From: Pseudomonadota bacterium
GTDB lineage: Bacteria; Pseudomonadota; Gammaproteobacteria; Pseudomonadales; Azotimanducaceae
Length of the DNA stretch: 64,000 nucleotides
Direction: 5' to 3'
Assembly: GCA_022571415.1 (NCBI GenBank)
Contig: JACZXW010000001.1
Span: 31,705 to 95,704 of the forward strand
This document shows, in pieces, positions 53,289 to 62,523 of the stretch (positions within the stretch are counted from its first letter, which is position 1; every line of letters begins with the position of its first letter). The notes below the pieces were generated by a model, which saw nothing but the letters and a program-made list of their open reading frames with translations, did not search any database and had not been told where the DNA came from. The translations under genes and the position numbers were made by a program.

Positions 53289-53324
53289 CTGGCTTGCATA
53301 GCGAAATTCATCGAAGAAATTGCC

Positions 53325-54020
53325 GTGTCTGAAGATTCGCCAGTAATCGCCATTGACGGCCCCAGTGGCTCAGGAAAGGGTGTCATCACGCACAAGCTGG
53401 CAGCCCATCTGGGTTTCCACATCCTCGATAGCGGCGCGCTGTACCGGCTGATTGGCCTTGCGGCTAAGAAACATGCCATTAGTTTCGATGATGAAGCAGC
53501 CCTGGCAGAACAGGCTCGGGTGCTAACCGTTCGATTTGAACCCACCGGAGATGCCGAGGAACCCCTGAGAATCCTGCTTGAAGGTGTGGATGTCACACTT
53601 GAGTTGAGAACTGATGAGGCAGGTGTTGATGCTTCCCGGGTTGCCCCGCTGCCTGGAGTGCGTGACGGGATTGGCGAGTTGCAACGCTCTTTCAAGCAGC
53701 CACCGGGACTGGTGGCAGACGGTCGGGATATGGGTACCGTCGTATTCACCGACGCAACAGTAAAAATCTACCTCACAGCCAGCGCCCAGGCGAGAGCCGA
53801 AAGGCGCTATAACCAGTTGAAAGATAAGGATATTGGTGTTAATCTGCACGACCTTTTTCAGAGCATTCAGGCAAGGGATGAGCGGGACATGAACCGAAAG
53901 GTTGCGCCCCTGAAACCGGCCGAAGATGCCCACGTGATCGATAGTACTGAAATCGATATCGACGAGGTGTTCAGGCAGGTGCTTACCATCGTGAAGGAAA
54001 AGCTGGGTAGTAAACCCTAA
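53325..54020 (+). CDS. cmk: Cytidylate kinase
   Basis: Phosphorylates CMP and dCMP. GTG 53325 gives 231 residues. P-loop DGPSGSGKGVITHKLA, LDSGALYRLIGLAAKK, a complete insert domain, GLVADGRDMGTVVFTDATVKIYLTAS, and the LID region KDRD-like QARDERDMNRKVAPLKPA. Normal position ahead of rpsA. Its promoter region, if separate, must include element C or the 36 bp after it. Confidence 0.94.
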   Translation: MSEDSPVIAIDGPSGSGKGVITHKLAAHLGFHILDSGALYRLIGLAAKKHAISFDDEAALAEQARVLTVRFEPTGDAEEPLRILLEGVDVTLELRTDEAGVDASRVAPLPGVRDGIGELQRSFKQPPGLVADGRDMGTVVFTDATVKIYLTASAQARAERRYNQLKDKDIGVNLHDLFQSIQARDERDMNRKVAPLKPAEDAHVIDSTEIDIDEVFRQVLTIVKEKLGSKP

Positions 54021-54120
54021 AAACTGGGTCAGTCCGGGATACCAACGTCATAAGATTCCGGAGCTGATCTTAATGTTAACAGGACCCACGCGTGTTGGTG
54101 TGTGGTGAGGGGAATAATCA

Positions 54121-55803
54121 ATGAGCGAAAGTTTTGCGGAGCTGTTTGAAGAAAGTTTAAAAACCATCGACATGAATTCCGGTTCCATTATCACCGGTGT
54201 CGTTGTAGATATAGATAGTGAATGGGTCACGGTCCATGCCGGACTCAAGTCTGAAGGGATCATCCCTAGATCCCAATTCCTAAATGATAACGGTGAACTG
54301 GAAGTCGAGATCGGCGATACGGTCCAGGTCTCCATGGATGCTGTCGATGACGGATTCGGTGAGACGCGTTTGTCGCGTGAGAAAGCCAAACGGGCAGAGG
54401 CCTGGCAAATGCTGGAGCACGTATACGAGGCGCAGGAAGTCATCAAGGGAACCATCAGCGGTCGTGTGAAAGGCGGTTTCACCGTTGAGATCCGGGATGT
54501 GCGTGCATTCCTGCCAGGCTCCCTGGTAGACGTACGCCCCCTGCGCGAGAACGAACAGCTAGAAGGCCAGGAACTGGAATTCAAGGTGATCAAGCTTGAC
54601 CAGAAGCGTAACAACGTTGTGGTGTCAAGAAGGTCTGTCCTGGAGGAAGAAAACAGCGCTGAACGTGAAGCACTGCTGGAGAGTTTGCAGGAAGGCCAGG
54701 AAGTTAAAGGTATCGTCAAAAACCTCACCGACTATGGTGCATTTGTTGACCTCGGTGGCGTCGATGGCCTGCTGCATATTACCGATATGGCGTGGAAGCG
54801 AATCAAGCATCCAAGCGAAATTGTGGACGTTGGCGATGAGATCAATATCAAGATTTTGAAATTTGATCGTGAACGAAATCGCGTGTCACTGGGTCTCAAG
54901 CAGTTAGGTGAAGACCCATGGGTGGCCATTACCAAACGATATCCGGAAAACACGCGGACCATGGCGAGAGTGACCAACCTGACCGATTATGGATGTTTTG
55001 CCGAGCTTGAAGAAGGCGTCGAAGGCCTCGTTCACGTATCTGAAATGGACTGGACCAATCGCAACATTCATCCCTCCAAGGTTGTCCAGGTAGGCGATGA
55101 GGTAGAGGTTATGGTGCTTGATATCGATGAAGAAAGGCGCCGCATCTCACTGGGTATCAAGCAGTGTATCGGTAATCCGTGGGAAGAGTTTGCGGTGCAG
55201 CATAACAAGAGCGACCGCATCAAGGGTTACATTAAATCCATTACGGATTTCGGTATTTTCATTGGCCTCGAAGGCAATATTGACGGCCTGGTACACCTGT
55301 CCGACATCTCCTGGAATGAGCCGGGCGAGCAGGCAGTCCGGCGATTTACCAAGGGTGATGAAATCGAAACCGTCATTCTTTCCATTGATGCAGAGCGAGA
55401 GCGAATCTCACTGGGTCTCAAGCAGTTGGAAGAGGATTCTTTCTCCAGCTATGTGGCTGCAAATGAGCGCGGTGCAATCGTCAATGGCAAGGTAAAGGAA
55501 GTCGATGCCAAGCAGGCGACTCTGGAGCTGGCCGATGAAGTTGACGGTATCCTGAAGGCTTCGGAGATCAGCAGGGACCGTGTCGAGGACGCCCGGAATG
55601 TTTTGAGTGTTGGTGACGATATTGAGGTGAAGATCATCAGCATCGATCGCAAGAACCGCATGGTAAGTGTTTCCATCAAGGCAAAGGATATGGCAGATGA
55701 GGAAACTGCAGTTAAGGAACACCGTGAGAAAGAAACTGAAGTCAATCCGACTACCATCGGCGATTTGATCAAGCAGCAGATGGATAACGGATCTACCGAA
55801 TAG
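54121..55803 (+). CDS. rpsA: 30S ribosomal protein S1
   Basis: 560 residues with six S1 domains; the first two are the ribosome-binding, degenerate ones, and repeats three to six show the regular pattern G-x3[11 protein letters not shown] ... GLLHITDM / [10 protein letters not shown] / [10 protein letters not shown] and [11 protein letters not shown] / [11 protein letters not shown]. Begins [13 protein letters not shown] as in E. coli S1. It unfolds and delivers mRNA to the ribosome. The 100 bp from cmk contain GGTGAGGGGAATAATC before ATG 54121; S1 usually autoregulates through its leader, not shown here. ihfB follows after 11 bp. Confidence 0.97.
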   Translation: MSESFAELFEESLKTIDMNSGSIITGVVVDIDSEWVTVHAGLKSEGIIPRSQFLNDNGELEVEIGDTVQVSMDAVDDGFGETRLSREKAKRAEAWQMLEHVYEAQEVIKGTISGRVKGGFTVEIRDVRAFLPGSLVDVRPLRENEQLEGQELEFKVIKLDQKRNNVVVSRRSVLEEENSAEREALLESLQEGQEVKGIVKNLTDYGAFVDLGGVDGLLHITDMAWKRIKHPSEIVDVGDEINIKILKFDRERNRVSLGLKQLGEDPWVAITKRYPENTRTMARVTNLTDYGCFAELEEGVEGLVHVSEMDWTNRNIHPSKVVQVGDEVEVMVLDIDEERRRISLGIKQCIGNPWEEFAVQHNKSDRIKGYIKSITDFGIFIGLEGNIDGLVHLSDISWNEPGEQAVRRFTKGDEIETVILSIDAERERISLGLKQLEEDSFSSYVAANERGAIVNGKVKEVDAKQATLELADEVDGILKASEISRDRVEDARNVLSVGDDIEVKIISIDRKNRMVSVSIKAKDMADEETAVKEHREKETEVNPTTIGDLIKQQMDNGSTE

Positions 55804-55814
55804 CAGTCTGCTTC

Positions 55815-56147
55815 ATGACCAAATCGGAACTGATAGAGAAAATTGCCACGGTCCAGACCCAGTTGTCGGTAAAGGATGTGGAACTGGCAGTCAAGATGAT
55901 GCTGGTCCATATGGCCGAGGCACTCGCTGCCGGAGAACGGATAGAGATTCGTGGCTTCGGCAGTTTTTCTCTTCATTACCGGGCGGCACGTCTCGGTCGA
56001 AATCCTAAGACAGGGGAAAAGGTGGAATTGGAAGGCAAGTATGTTCCGTACTTCAAACCTGGCAAGGAGTTACGTGAACGTGTGAATCTTGGGCTTTTAT
56101 CTCAAGATACCGATAGAGCCTCCGGGAAAAATTTGGGGTCGGAGTAA
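55815..56147 (+). CDS. ihfB: Integration host factor subunit beta with repeat-encoded tail
   Basis: DNA-bending HU-family protein. [41 protein letters not shown] and [33 protein letters not shown] with the intercalating Pro in RNPKTG. The family end is near residue 94 (as in E. coli); here there are 16 more residues, ending GKNLGSE with a stop in an R element. The tail is unlikely to be folded. Usual place between rpsA and lapA. Confidence 0.95.
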   Translation: MTKSELIEKIATVQTQLSVKDVELAVKMMLVHMAEALAAGERIEIRGFGSFSLHYRAARLGRNPKTGEKVELEGKYVPYFKPGKELRERVNLGLLSQDTDRASGKNLGSE

Positions 56148-56211
56148 AAACTCGCCCCTGGTTCTGTGAGACGCCGTTGGAAGTGTTGAGTTTTTACTCC
56201 GGCCTCAAATT
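56132..56211. repeat. R element copy 4 in the ihfB-lapA gap
   Basis: Arm 56132-56153 (GGGGTCGGAGTAAAAACTC) and inverted arm 56188-56209 (GAGTTTTTACTCCGGCCTC, one change), 34 bp apart, the same spacing as copies 1 and 2. The left arm provides the last LGSE and TAA of ihfB. May terminate ihfB transcription. Confidence 0.9.
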
Positions 56212-56250
56212 ATTAAGTATACTGTCCCCACCTAGTTCAGATACCCGGTT

Positions 56251-56565
56251 ATGAACCTGCTAAAAAAGTGGCTATTCAGACTCCTGCTGTTCGTCGTATT
56301 CATAGCAGCTTTAGTGGGTGCATCTGACAACAGTACTGAAGTACCACTCACTTTCCTAGATTACCAGACACCGGTATGGCCTATTTCATGGTGGATGCTC
56401 GCCGCGTTCGTCACAGGTGTTTTGTTTGGTACCTTGCTCAATACCTGGTCAAATACGAAATTGCGTCTCAGCGCGAAAAATGCCAATAAGCAGGTGGAAA
56501 AATCTGCAAAAGAACTGGATAAGTCCAGGGCGCAGTCGCTACCGCCAGTGACGGAACAGAATTAA
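56251..56565 (+). CDS. lapA: Lipopolysaccharide assembly protein A
   Basis: DUF1049 inner-membrane protein, 104 residues: segments at about 5-24 and 46-67 (WWMLAAFVTGVLFGTLLNTW) and a C-terminal cytoplasmic helix. Works with LapB and FtsH in controlling LpxC and thus lipopolysaccharide synthesis. Directly upstream of lapB, as usual, after a repeat element that separates it from ihfB. Confidence 0.92.
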   Translation: MNLLKKWLFRLLLFVVFIAALVGASDNSTEVPLTFLDYQTPVWPISWWMLAAFVTGVLFGTLLNTWSNTKLRLSAKNANKQVEKSAKELDKSRAQSLPPVTEQN

Positions 56566-56621
56566 ACTTTATGACTGTTATGTGCGACTAAGTTAAGACA
56601 CCGAAAATTACAGGGTGAAAT

Positions 56622-57788
56622 ATGGAGACCTGGCTTCTATATCTTCTGATTGTTTTTGCGATTGGCTCCGGCTGGTGGTTGGGTCGTCGTGAGCGCGGCA
56701 AAAGAGCAGATTCTCTGGACCCTAAATATTACCAGGGGTTGAATTTTCTGCTGAACGAGGAACCAGACCGGGCGGTGGCGACCTTTATTGACGACCTTGA
56801 AGTCAATTCAGACACGCTCGAAACACACCTCGCACTGGGTGGGTTGCTGCGTCGCCGGGGTGAATTGGAAAAAGCCGTGGTGGTTCATGAGAATATCCTC
56901 AATCGCGCAAGCCTTGATAAGGAAAGCATGCAACATGTGCAGCTGGAACTGGCCCGGGACTATTTGCTCGCAGGATTGTTGGATCGGGCAGAGGAGCTGT
57001 CGGTAGTACTCGCGGATGCCAGCCCATCGGTCAAAAATGACAGTTATAAGATCACCCTCGAGATCTACGAACGTGAGAAGGAATGGTCCCAGGCAATCGA
57101 GGTGGCAAAACTTCTCGCCGTGGGTGATCGCACTGAAAAGTATGAGAAAGCAATCTCTCACTATTATTGCGAAATCGCTGAGATACATCTGAGCAAAAAT
57201 CGTAACGAGGAAGCCCGTTCAGCCGTCAGTGAAGCGATTGGTCATGATGCATATAGTCCGAGAGCCTCGCTGATCCACGGCCGGGTCGATATCAACGAAC
57301 ACTTGTTTGATGACGCCATCAGGGTGCTGCAGAGAATCAAGGACCAGGATGCGGTGTACGTACCAGAGTCCCTGGACGCTCTTGCTGTTGCCTACGAAGG
57401 AAGTGACCATCCAGTTGAAGAATTCCGCGAGTACCTGACCAGCTGCCTGGAAGTCACGCCCTCTATATCCATCGTATTGAAGATTGCCGCCACTATTCGA
57501 GACGAATCAGGGGATGAAGCAGTGGCTAAATTTGTGGCAGACCACCTGAAGAAAAATCCGACAATTCGCGGTTTGACCCAGCTTATTGATCTGCACATCG
57601 ATAACACCGAGGGTATTGCAAAGGAAAACCTATCAATACTGCGCAGCTTTACTCAGGCGTTAGTGGCGGACAAACCAGCTTACCGGTGCAATCATTGCGG
57701 CTTTGAAGGTAAAAAAATGCGCTGGCACTGCCCCAGCTGTAAAGACTGGTCGACCATCAAACCCATCTTCGGACTGGAAGGCGAGTAA
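56622..57788 (+). CDS. lapB: Lipopolysaccharide assembly protein B
   Basis: 388 residues (E. coli LapB 389). N-terminal membrane anchor (LYLLIVFAIGSGWWLGRRE), nine-odd TPR repeats (for example NEEPDRAVATFIDDL and AHLALGGLLRRRGELEKAVVVHENIL-like stretches), and a C-terminal rubredoxin-type metal domain with CNHCGFEG and CPSCKDWST. Recruits LpxC for FtsH degradation and couples it to lipopolysaccharide transport. ATG 56622, 56 bp after lapA. The last gene of the rpsA-lapB run. Confidence 0.94.
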   Translation: METWLLYLLIVFAIGSGWWLGRRERGKRADSLDPKYYQGLNFLLNEEPDRAVATFIDDLEVNSDTLETHLALGGLLRRRGELEKAVVVHENILNRASLDKESMQHVQLELARDYLLAGLLDRAEELSVVLADASPSVKNDSYKITLEIYEREKEWSQAIEVAKLLAVGDRTEKYEKAISHYYCEIAEIHLSKNRNEEARSAVSEAIGHDAYSPRASLIHGRVDINEHLFDDAIRVLQRIKDQDAVYVPESLDALAVAYEGSDHPVEEFREYLTSCLEVTPSISIVLKIAATIRDESGDEAVAKFVADHLKKNPTIRGLTQLIDLHIDNTEGIAKENLSILRSFTQALVADKPAYRCNHCGFEGKKMRWHCPSCKDWSTIKPIFGLEGE

Positions 57789-57940
57789 AGACCGTCATCC
57801 TGAGCGAAGTCGCACAGTCGCTGCCCGCAATCTCCGTTGTTCCTTTAGGACATGACCTACTTCTCCCGGCCTGTGCCGGTGATAATTTGAGCTCGCTTTT
57901 CAAGCAACCATTAAAAATAACCTGGGAAAGGAGAGTCACA

Positions 57941-58246
57941 ATGAAAGCTGGAAATCTGTTTGTATCTTTTGTTGCCGTACTGGTGATGTGCTGGGGTAAT
58001 GTCTTGTATGCAGGCAATGCGAGTCAGGCTGAACCTGATCTGTTGGAGGTGACCGTTAACATCAATCAGGCTAACGCGGAAACGCTGGCGTCTGTTTTGA
58101 ATGGTGTTGGCATCAGACGCGCGGAAGCCATCGTCGCCTATCGCGAGAAGAACGGCAAATTTTATTCCGCGGAAGAGCTGTCAGCCGTACGCGGCATCGG
58201 CTTAAGGACTGTGGAGAAGAATGAAAGCAGGATAGTCTTAAAATGA
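57941..58246 (+). CDS. ComEA-like helix-hairpin-helix protein, exported
   Basis: 101 residues from ATG 57941 with AAAGGAG before it. A signal peptide (MKAGNLFVSFVAVLVMCWGN, cut near LYA-GN), then a helix-hairpin-helix domain: VNINQANAETLASVLNGVGIRRAEAIVAYREKNG, FYSAEELSAVRGIGLRTVEKN. Matches the small ComEA-like DNA-binding proteins that aid DNA uptake in naturally competent proteobacteria; it lacks the N-terminal SLBB region of Bacillus ComEA. The lapB-to-comEA gap includes a CATCCTGAGCGAAGTCG motif, a common dispersed sequence. Confidence 0.88.
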   Translation: MKAGNLFVSFVAVLVMCWGNVLYAGNASQAEPDLLEVTVNINQANAETLASVLNGVGIRRAEAIVAYREKNGKFYSAEELSAVRGIGLRTVEKNESRIVLK

Positions 58247-58252
58247 GCGGTA

Positions 58253-58284
58253 GTGGAAGGGTTACGATACCGTGACCCTTCCAC
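58253..58284 (+). terminator. Hairpin after the ComEA-like gene
   Basis: 14-bp stem (10 perfect G/C-rich pairs, GTGGAAGGGT with ACCCTTCCAC, then TACG/CGTG) with an ATAC loop, 7 bp after the stop. No T tract follows, but its strength and position suit a terminator. Confidence 0.55.
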
Positions 58285-58337
58285 CTTACCCCAATCTATG
58301 TGTCACCCCAGATGTGCGGTATCATTAATTTCGAGAG

Positions 58338-58405
58338 ACTCTGATCAACTGGTCGATGTTCGCTGCTTAACTTAAGAGCCAGTGAAATTGACGAGTTGAT
58401 CAGAG
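58338..58405. promoter_or_regulatory. 12-bp inverted repeat upstream of the polysaccharide cluster
   Basis: CTCTGATCAACT at 58339-58350 is repeated in inverted form at 58394-58405, 43 bp apart, about 50 bp ahead of the sulfotransferase gene. It could be a regulator-binding pair, a leader hairpin or a remnant of a hairpin element. Confidence 0.35.
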
Positions 58406-58451
58406 CTTCCTTGTTCAGCGAAATCGTCGTGGTAGCGGGTGAAAGCTAATA

Positions 58452-59870
58452 TTGGGTACTTCCTCAAAAGCAACTGTTGTATTTTTATTGGGTATGCACC
58501 GCAGTGGAACCTCGGCACTTTCGGGTGCGTTCAATATTCTTGGCGCTAACCACGGCTCGTCTGTTATGCCCCCAGCGGACGACAATCTGAAAGGATACTG
58601 GGAGCACACAGAGATTGTGGAAATTCATGACCAGCTTTTTGATGAACTGTCATTGTCCTGGGATTCAACCGAGCCCTTGCCAGCCGACTGGCTGGAACTG
58701 GCGGCAAGCATCGATGCAAAGCAAAAGCTGATTTCAATCTGTAAAAAGGACTTTAGTGCCCCCGGCCTGCATTGCATTAAAGATCCCAGGATGTGTCGCC
58801 TGCTGCCGCTCTGGGAAGATATATGCGCGGAACTGGAACTATCTGCCCGGTTTGCTTTTATCCTGAGATCACCGGAAGAGGTTGCAGCATCCCTGCTTGA
58901 GCGGGACGGGTACAGTATCGAGCGTTCACTATACCTGTGGGCACTGCATAACTTCGATGTCGTAAGATTCATCGCCGACAAACCGAACCATGTCCTGACA
59001 TACGATAATCTTTTGGATAATCCGGCAGAAGAGATGCTCGGTTTGATTAAATCCCTGGCGCTGGATCCGTCAGAGAAAGTAGATAAAGCCAGGTTAGGGG
59101 AATTTGTGAACCGGAAACTGAAACACAAGCATGCGCATAAAAATAAACCGGAATCTCCTGCTGTCATTGCGGCAAACACCATCTACGAAATGTTGACGAA
59201 GGAGCCACAGATAGTCCAGAGTGCCGCGTTGTCTGCTGTAGAGGGAATTTCCCTGCCACTATTTCAGGCTTTGAACCAACAGAGGAGCGATCTCCAGAGT
59301 CTGCTTGATGGTGAACTGGATCTGGTGGATTACATTGAGAAAGACAAGACCGTCCTGCGATCGAAATTAGCCTCGAACCTTCAGGAATCAAAGGACTATG
59401 CCAGTAATCTACTCAGGGAAAATGAAAAACTTGCCGATTACACCCAATCTTTGAAGGAAACCATCGCCGAGAAGGATCAGTTCCTGAACAGTCTGCAAGA
59501 GAACATTGAAGTAAAGGATTTGTACGTTGAGGATCTGGAACAAACGATTGCAGAAAAAACAAAATATATCGAATCACTTCAGTCACACTTGTCAACCTCT
59601 CAGGAATATGTCGGACAACTGGAAGAAAATGTGGCTAGACAAAATCGGGAGTCTGAGGAATATAGCCAATCGCTGCTCGAGACCATCAGGAAAAAAGATT
59701 CCCAGTTCGACGAACTCACTGCGCAAATGACCCAAATGCGAGGCATCATCTCCGGCTCACTGGAAACCCTGGACGGCAGAAAATTCGTCTTTCCAAAAAT
59801 GCTCAGTAAAATCCGAAGTGATCTCGAAAGCGTATTGTCTGCCGATGACAACGAAATCGAAGGCGAATAG
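58452..59870 (+). CDS. Sulfotransferase-family protein with C-terminal coiled coil
   Basis: 472 residues from TTG 58452 (no better start after TGA 58440). The N-terminal 245 residues are a PAPS-dependent sulfotransferase-like fold: LLGMHRSGTSAL is the 5'-phosphosulfate loop, and FAFILRSPEEVAASLLERDG and LWALHNFDVVRFIADKPNHVLTYDNLLDNP follow. Residues about 270-420 are a coiled coil made of 14-residue units (LQENIEVKDLYVED, LEQTIAEKTKYIES and similar), i.e. two heptads each. A short basic/helical end follows. Found at the head of a glycosyltransferase/methyltransferase cluster, so it probably modifies or organises surface-polysaccharide synthesis. Confidence 0.82.
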   Translation: MGTSSKATVVFLLGMHRSGTSALSGAFNILGANHGSSVMPPADDNLKGYWEHTEIVEIHDQLFDELSLSWDSTEPLPADWLELAASIDAKQKLISICKKDFSAPGLHCIKDPRMCRLLPLWEDICAELELSARFAFILRSPEEVAASLLERDGYSIERSLYLWALHNFDVVRFIADKPNHVLTYDNLLDNPAEEMLGLIKSLALDPSEKVDKARLGEFVNRKLKHKHAHKNKPESPAVIAANTIYEMLTKEPQIVQSAALSAVEGISLPLFQALNQQRSDLQSLLDGELDLVDYIEKDKTVLRSKLASNLQESKDYASNLLRENEKLADYTQSLKETIAEKDQFLNSLQENIEVKDLYVEDLEQTIAEKTKYIESLQSHLSTSQEYVGQLEENVARQNRESEEYSQSLLETIRKKDSQFDELTAQMTQMRGIISGSLETLDGRKFVFPKMLSKIRSDLESVLSADDNEIEGE

Positions 59871-59872
59871 TT

Positions 59873-62515
59873 TTGTCACGGCCAGGGAAGACGAAAGATA
59901 TCTGCATTTTCACGATTGTGTCCCGCAATTATCTGCACTATGCACGCTCCCTGCTGGCCAGTGTGAAAGAGTTCTGCCCCGACGCAGATCTGGTGGTTGG
60001 TCTTTGCGACAGGAAGGGGGACACTGATTTCTCCAATGATATTTTTGATGTCATTGAGCTCGAAGAGCTCGATATCCGGGACCGGCACAAATTCATTTTT
60101 CGCTATACCATCCTGGAAATTAACACCGCCATCAAGCCATACGTCATCGGTAAACTGTTCGATGCCGGTTATCAGAAAGTAATTTATTTTGACCCCGATA
60201 TCTGTGTGTACAGTTCCCTGCAGGAGATGCTGTCTCTTCTGGATACGCACCAGATGCTGTTAACACCGCACCTGTCCAATCTTCTCGATGATGGCAATTT
60301 ACCGGATGAACTGACCATTCTAAAAAGTGGATCCTACAACCTTGGATACATAGGTCTTAGAAATACAACGGAGATGAATAAGTTTGTCGTCTGGTGGCAG
60401 GCTAAACTTTACTCTGACTGTGTCGTGGATCTGGCGCAGGGACTTTTCGTCGATCAAAAATGGATGGATCTCGTGCCTGGCATGTTCGAGGGTGTGTATG
60501 TCAACAGGGATGAATCCTGGAATGTAGCCTATTGGAATCTCAATCACCGCGAGCTGGTGGAAAAGGGGAGTGGCTTTGAGGTAAATGGGAAACCGCTTAC
60601 GTTCTTCCACTTCTCGGGGTTTTCCACGGCGGATAAAACTCTCAGCAAACACCAGAATAGATTCAGCAGGCTCTCGGCGGGGAAAGCCGTGAGTTCGTTA
60701 TGCGAGGAATATTCACAGCGTCTTGATTCCAACGGATTGGCAGATGTGATTAATATTCCTTATCACTTTAACTTTTTCCCGGATGGCACGCCCATACCCG
60801 ACTTCGCCCGCCGAATATACAGGGAAGATTACGACTGGGTATCCTGCAAACATAATATGCTGACCCGGGAAGGTGCGGCAAACTTCATGGGTTACCTCAA
60901 TGAGCCAATAAGAATAAACGGCAGGAAACTTCCCTGGATAACGCGGCTTGCTCTTAAACTCTACCAGGGAAGGATTGACCTGCAGGAGGCTTATCCTGAC
61001 CTCTCCGGTCCTTCCGGGCGAAAATATGCCGATTGGTTTATACGTAATGCCGAGGATGAGGCAAAATTCGCCCGTTGTTTTGTGCAGCCCATCGAAGCAG
61101 AACTTGGATATACCAAAGAAGGAAGCGCCGTCGGACCTTCGGAAAATGAACCTTCTGCGCTAGGCAGGTCGTTCTCGCAGAAATTTTATATCCTGCTGTA
61201 TCGATTTGCCTGGCGTTTCAGACACCTGGCAAGGCCCTTTCTTTCGGTTGAATTCAGGCATCAATCGCACGTAAAACTCATCGAGAAAGTCCCTAACTTT
61301 GAACTGCAAACCCACCAACCCGAGCCGGACGTCACAGGACCAGATCCTCGGGCGCCAGATTCCCCGCCGGCGTTCGGTATCAACGTTTTCGGCTACACCT
61401 GCGCTGAGAGTGGAATCGGTCAGTCCATTCGATCCTCTATCCGGGGACTCGTCGCGAATGATGTCCCCGTTGCAGTCTCTGATTACGAGGATGGGAACCT
61501 CTCCAGGATGAATGATTCGATCGACGATCAGTTGTTCGCGGAGCCCGTGTACGGACTTAATCTGTTTCATATCAATGCGGATGAAATAATAAGGGCGAGG
61601 GAGCGGATTGGGGCAGATCAGTTTGAGGGGCACTATAATATTGGCTATTGGGCATGGGAGTTGCCGGAGTTTCCTGACAGATGGCTTGACGCCCTTAATG
61701 TCCTTGATGAAGTGTGGGTGCCTTCAAATTTTTGTCAGAAAGCGATTGCTGAAAAAGCAACCATTCCGGTTCTTGTCATGCCCCACTGTGTCGATGAACC
61801 CGACATCAACCCCACTTTTACTCGCCGGTATTTTTCGATACCTCAAGATGAAATTATTTTTCTGACAATGTTTGATGCGCTCAGTATCCCGGAAAGAAAA
61901 AATCCACTTGCGGTCATCTCCGCATTTACAAAGATGATCGATAAGATCACCCAACCTTGTAAGCTGGTTATCAAGGTAGCGAACCTGGACAAAACCAGTG
62001 AATTCAAGGCAGATTTGTTGCAGGCGATTTCCGACCGGGAGGATGTCATTATTATTGATCGCTACTTTGCGCGGGACGAGGTCTATGGTCTGCTCAGTGT
62101 GGTTGACAGCCTGGTTTCCCTGCACCGTTCTGAAGGATTCGGTCTGGCTATCGCAGAAGCAATGGCGTTGGGCATACCCGTCATCGCCACGGGTTGGTCA
62201 GGCAACACTGACTTCATGAATTCCTTTAATTCCTTGCCCGTCAGCTATCATCTGCAGACATTGGATAAAGATTACGGGCCCTACGAAGAAGGCAGCTACT
62301 GGGCTGAACCCGATCTGGATTCTGCAATACAGGCAATGATGCTGGTTGCCTCGAGAAGTGAGTTGGTGGAGCAAATTGCGCTCAGGGCGAAAAAAACGAT
62401 AGGCGAGACCAATTCGCCAGGAGTCACTGGTCGCCTGATGGCCAGCAGAATTAGATTCCTGCACAGGAGGCTCCAGGGGACTTCGGAATCAGCCGACGTT
62501 CACGACATTAAATAG
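59873..62515 (+). CDS. Two-domain glycosyltransferase
   Basis: 880 residues from TTG 59873. The N-terminal domain (1-300) begins DICIFTIVSRNYLHYARSLL and carries VIYFDPDICVYSSL, a GT-A fold with a DxD-like DPD motif. The middle, about 300-490, is unassigned. The C-terminal domain (about 500-870) is GT-B family 4: INVFGYTCAESGIGQSIR, YWAWELPEFPDRWLDAL, EVWVPSNFCQKAI, and the E-x7-E motif in SEGFGLAIAEAMALG. Two sequential sugar additions to a polysaccharide chain are likely; donors unknown. No membrane segments. Two bases after the sulfotransferase stop. Confidence 0.85.
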   Translation: MSRPGKTKDICIFTIVSRNYLHYARSLLASVKEFCPDADLVVGLCDRKGDTDFSNDIFDVIELEELDIRDRHKFIFRYTILEINTAIKPYVIGKLFDAGYQKVIYFDPDICVYSSLQEMLSLLDTHQMLLTPHLSNLLDDGNLPDELTILKSGSYNLGYIGLRNTTEMNKFVVWWQAKLYSDCVVDLAQGLFVDQKWMDLVPGMFEGVYVNRDESWNVAYWNLNHRELVEKGSGFEVNGKPLTFFHFSGFSTADKTLSKHQNRFSRLSAGKAVSSLCEEYSQRLDSNGLADVINIPYHFNFFPDGTPIPDFARRIYREDYDWVSCKHNMLTREGAANFMGYLNEPIRINGRKLPWITRLALKLYQGRIDLQEAYPDLSGPSGRKYADWFIRNAEDEAKFARCFVQPIEAELGYTKEGSAVGPSENEPSALGRSFSQKFYILLYRFAWRFRHLARPFLSVEFRHQSHVKLIEKVPNFELQTHQPEPDVTGPDPRAPDSPPAFGINVFGYTCAESGIGQSIRSSIRGLVANDVPVAVSDYEDGNLSRMNDSIDDQLFAEPVYGLNLFHINADEIIRARERIGADQFEGHYNIGYWAWELPEFPDRWLDALNVLDEVWVPSNFCQKAIAEKATIPVLVMPHCVDEPDINPTFTRRYFSIPQDEIIFLTMFDALSIPERKNPLAVISAFTKMIDKITQPCKLVIKVANLDKTSEFKADLLQAISDREDVIIIDRYFARDEVYGLLSVVDSLVSLHRSEGFGLAIAEAMALGIPVIATGWSGNTDFMNSFNSLPVSYHLQTLDKDYGPYEEGSYWAEPDLDSAIQAMMLVASRSELVEQIALRAKKTIGETNSPGVTGRLMASRIRFLHRRLQGTSESADVHDIK

Positions 62516-62523
62516 GACCGCAC

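Noticed and set aside
53012..53332. Open frames across element C (Pro/Ala-rich or Ser/Arg-rich products)
   Set aside because: Translation of the 15-bp unit in two frames gives low-complexity peptides; no start context, and the DNA structure explains the conservation.
54021..54120. A structured autoregulatory leader of rpsA
   Set aside because: S1 leaders are known in gammaproteobacteria, but I could only find a short imperfect stem (CCACGC/GTGTGG) and could not match the conserved leader pattern.
57789..57830. CATCCTGAGCGAAGTCG as a regulatory site after lapB
   Set aside because: It is a widely dispersed short sequence in bacterial genomes and only one copy is seen here.
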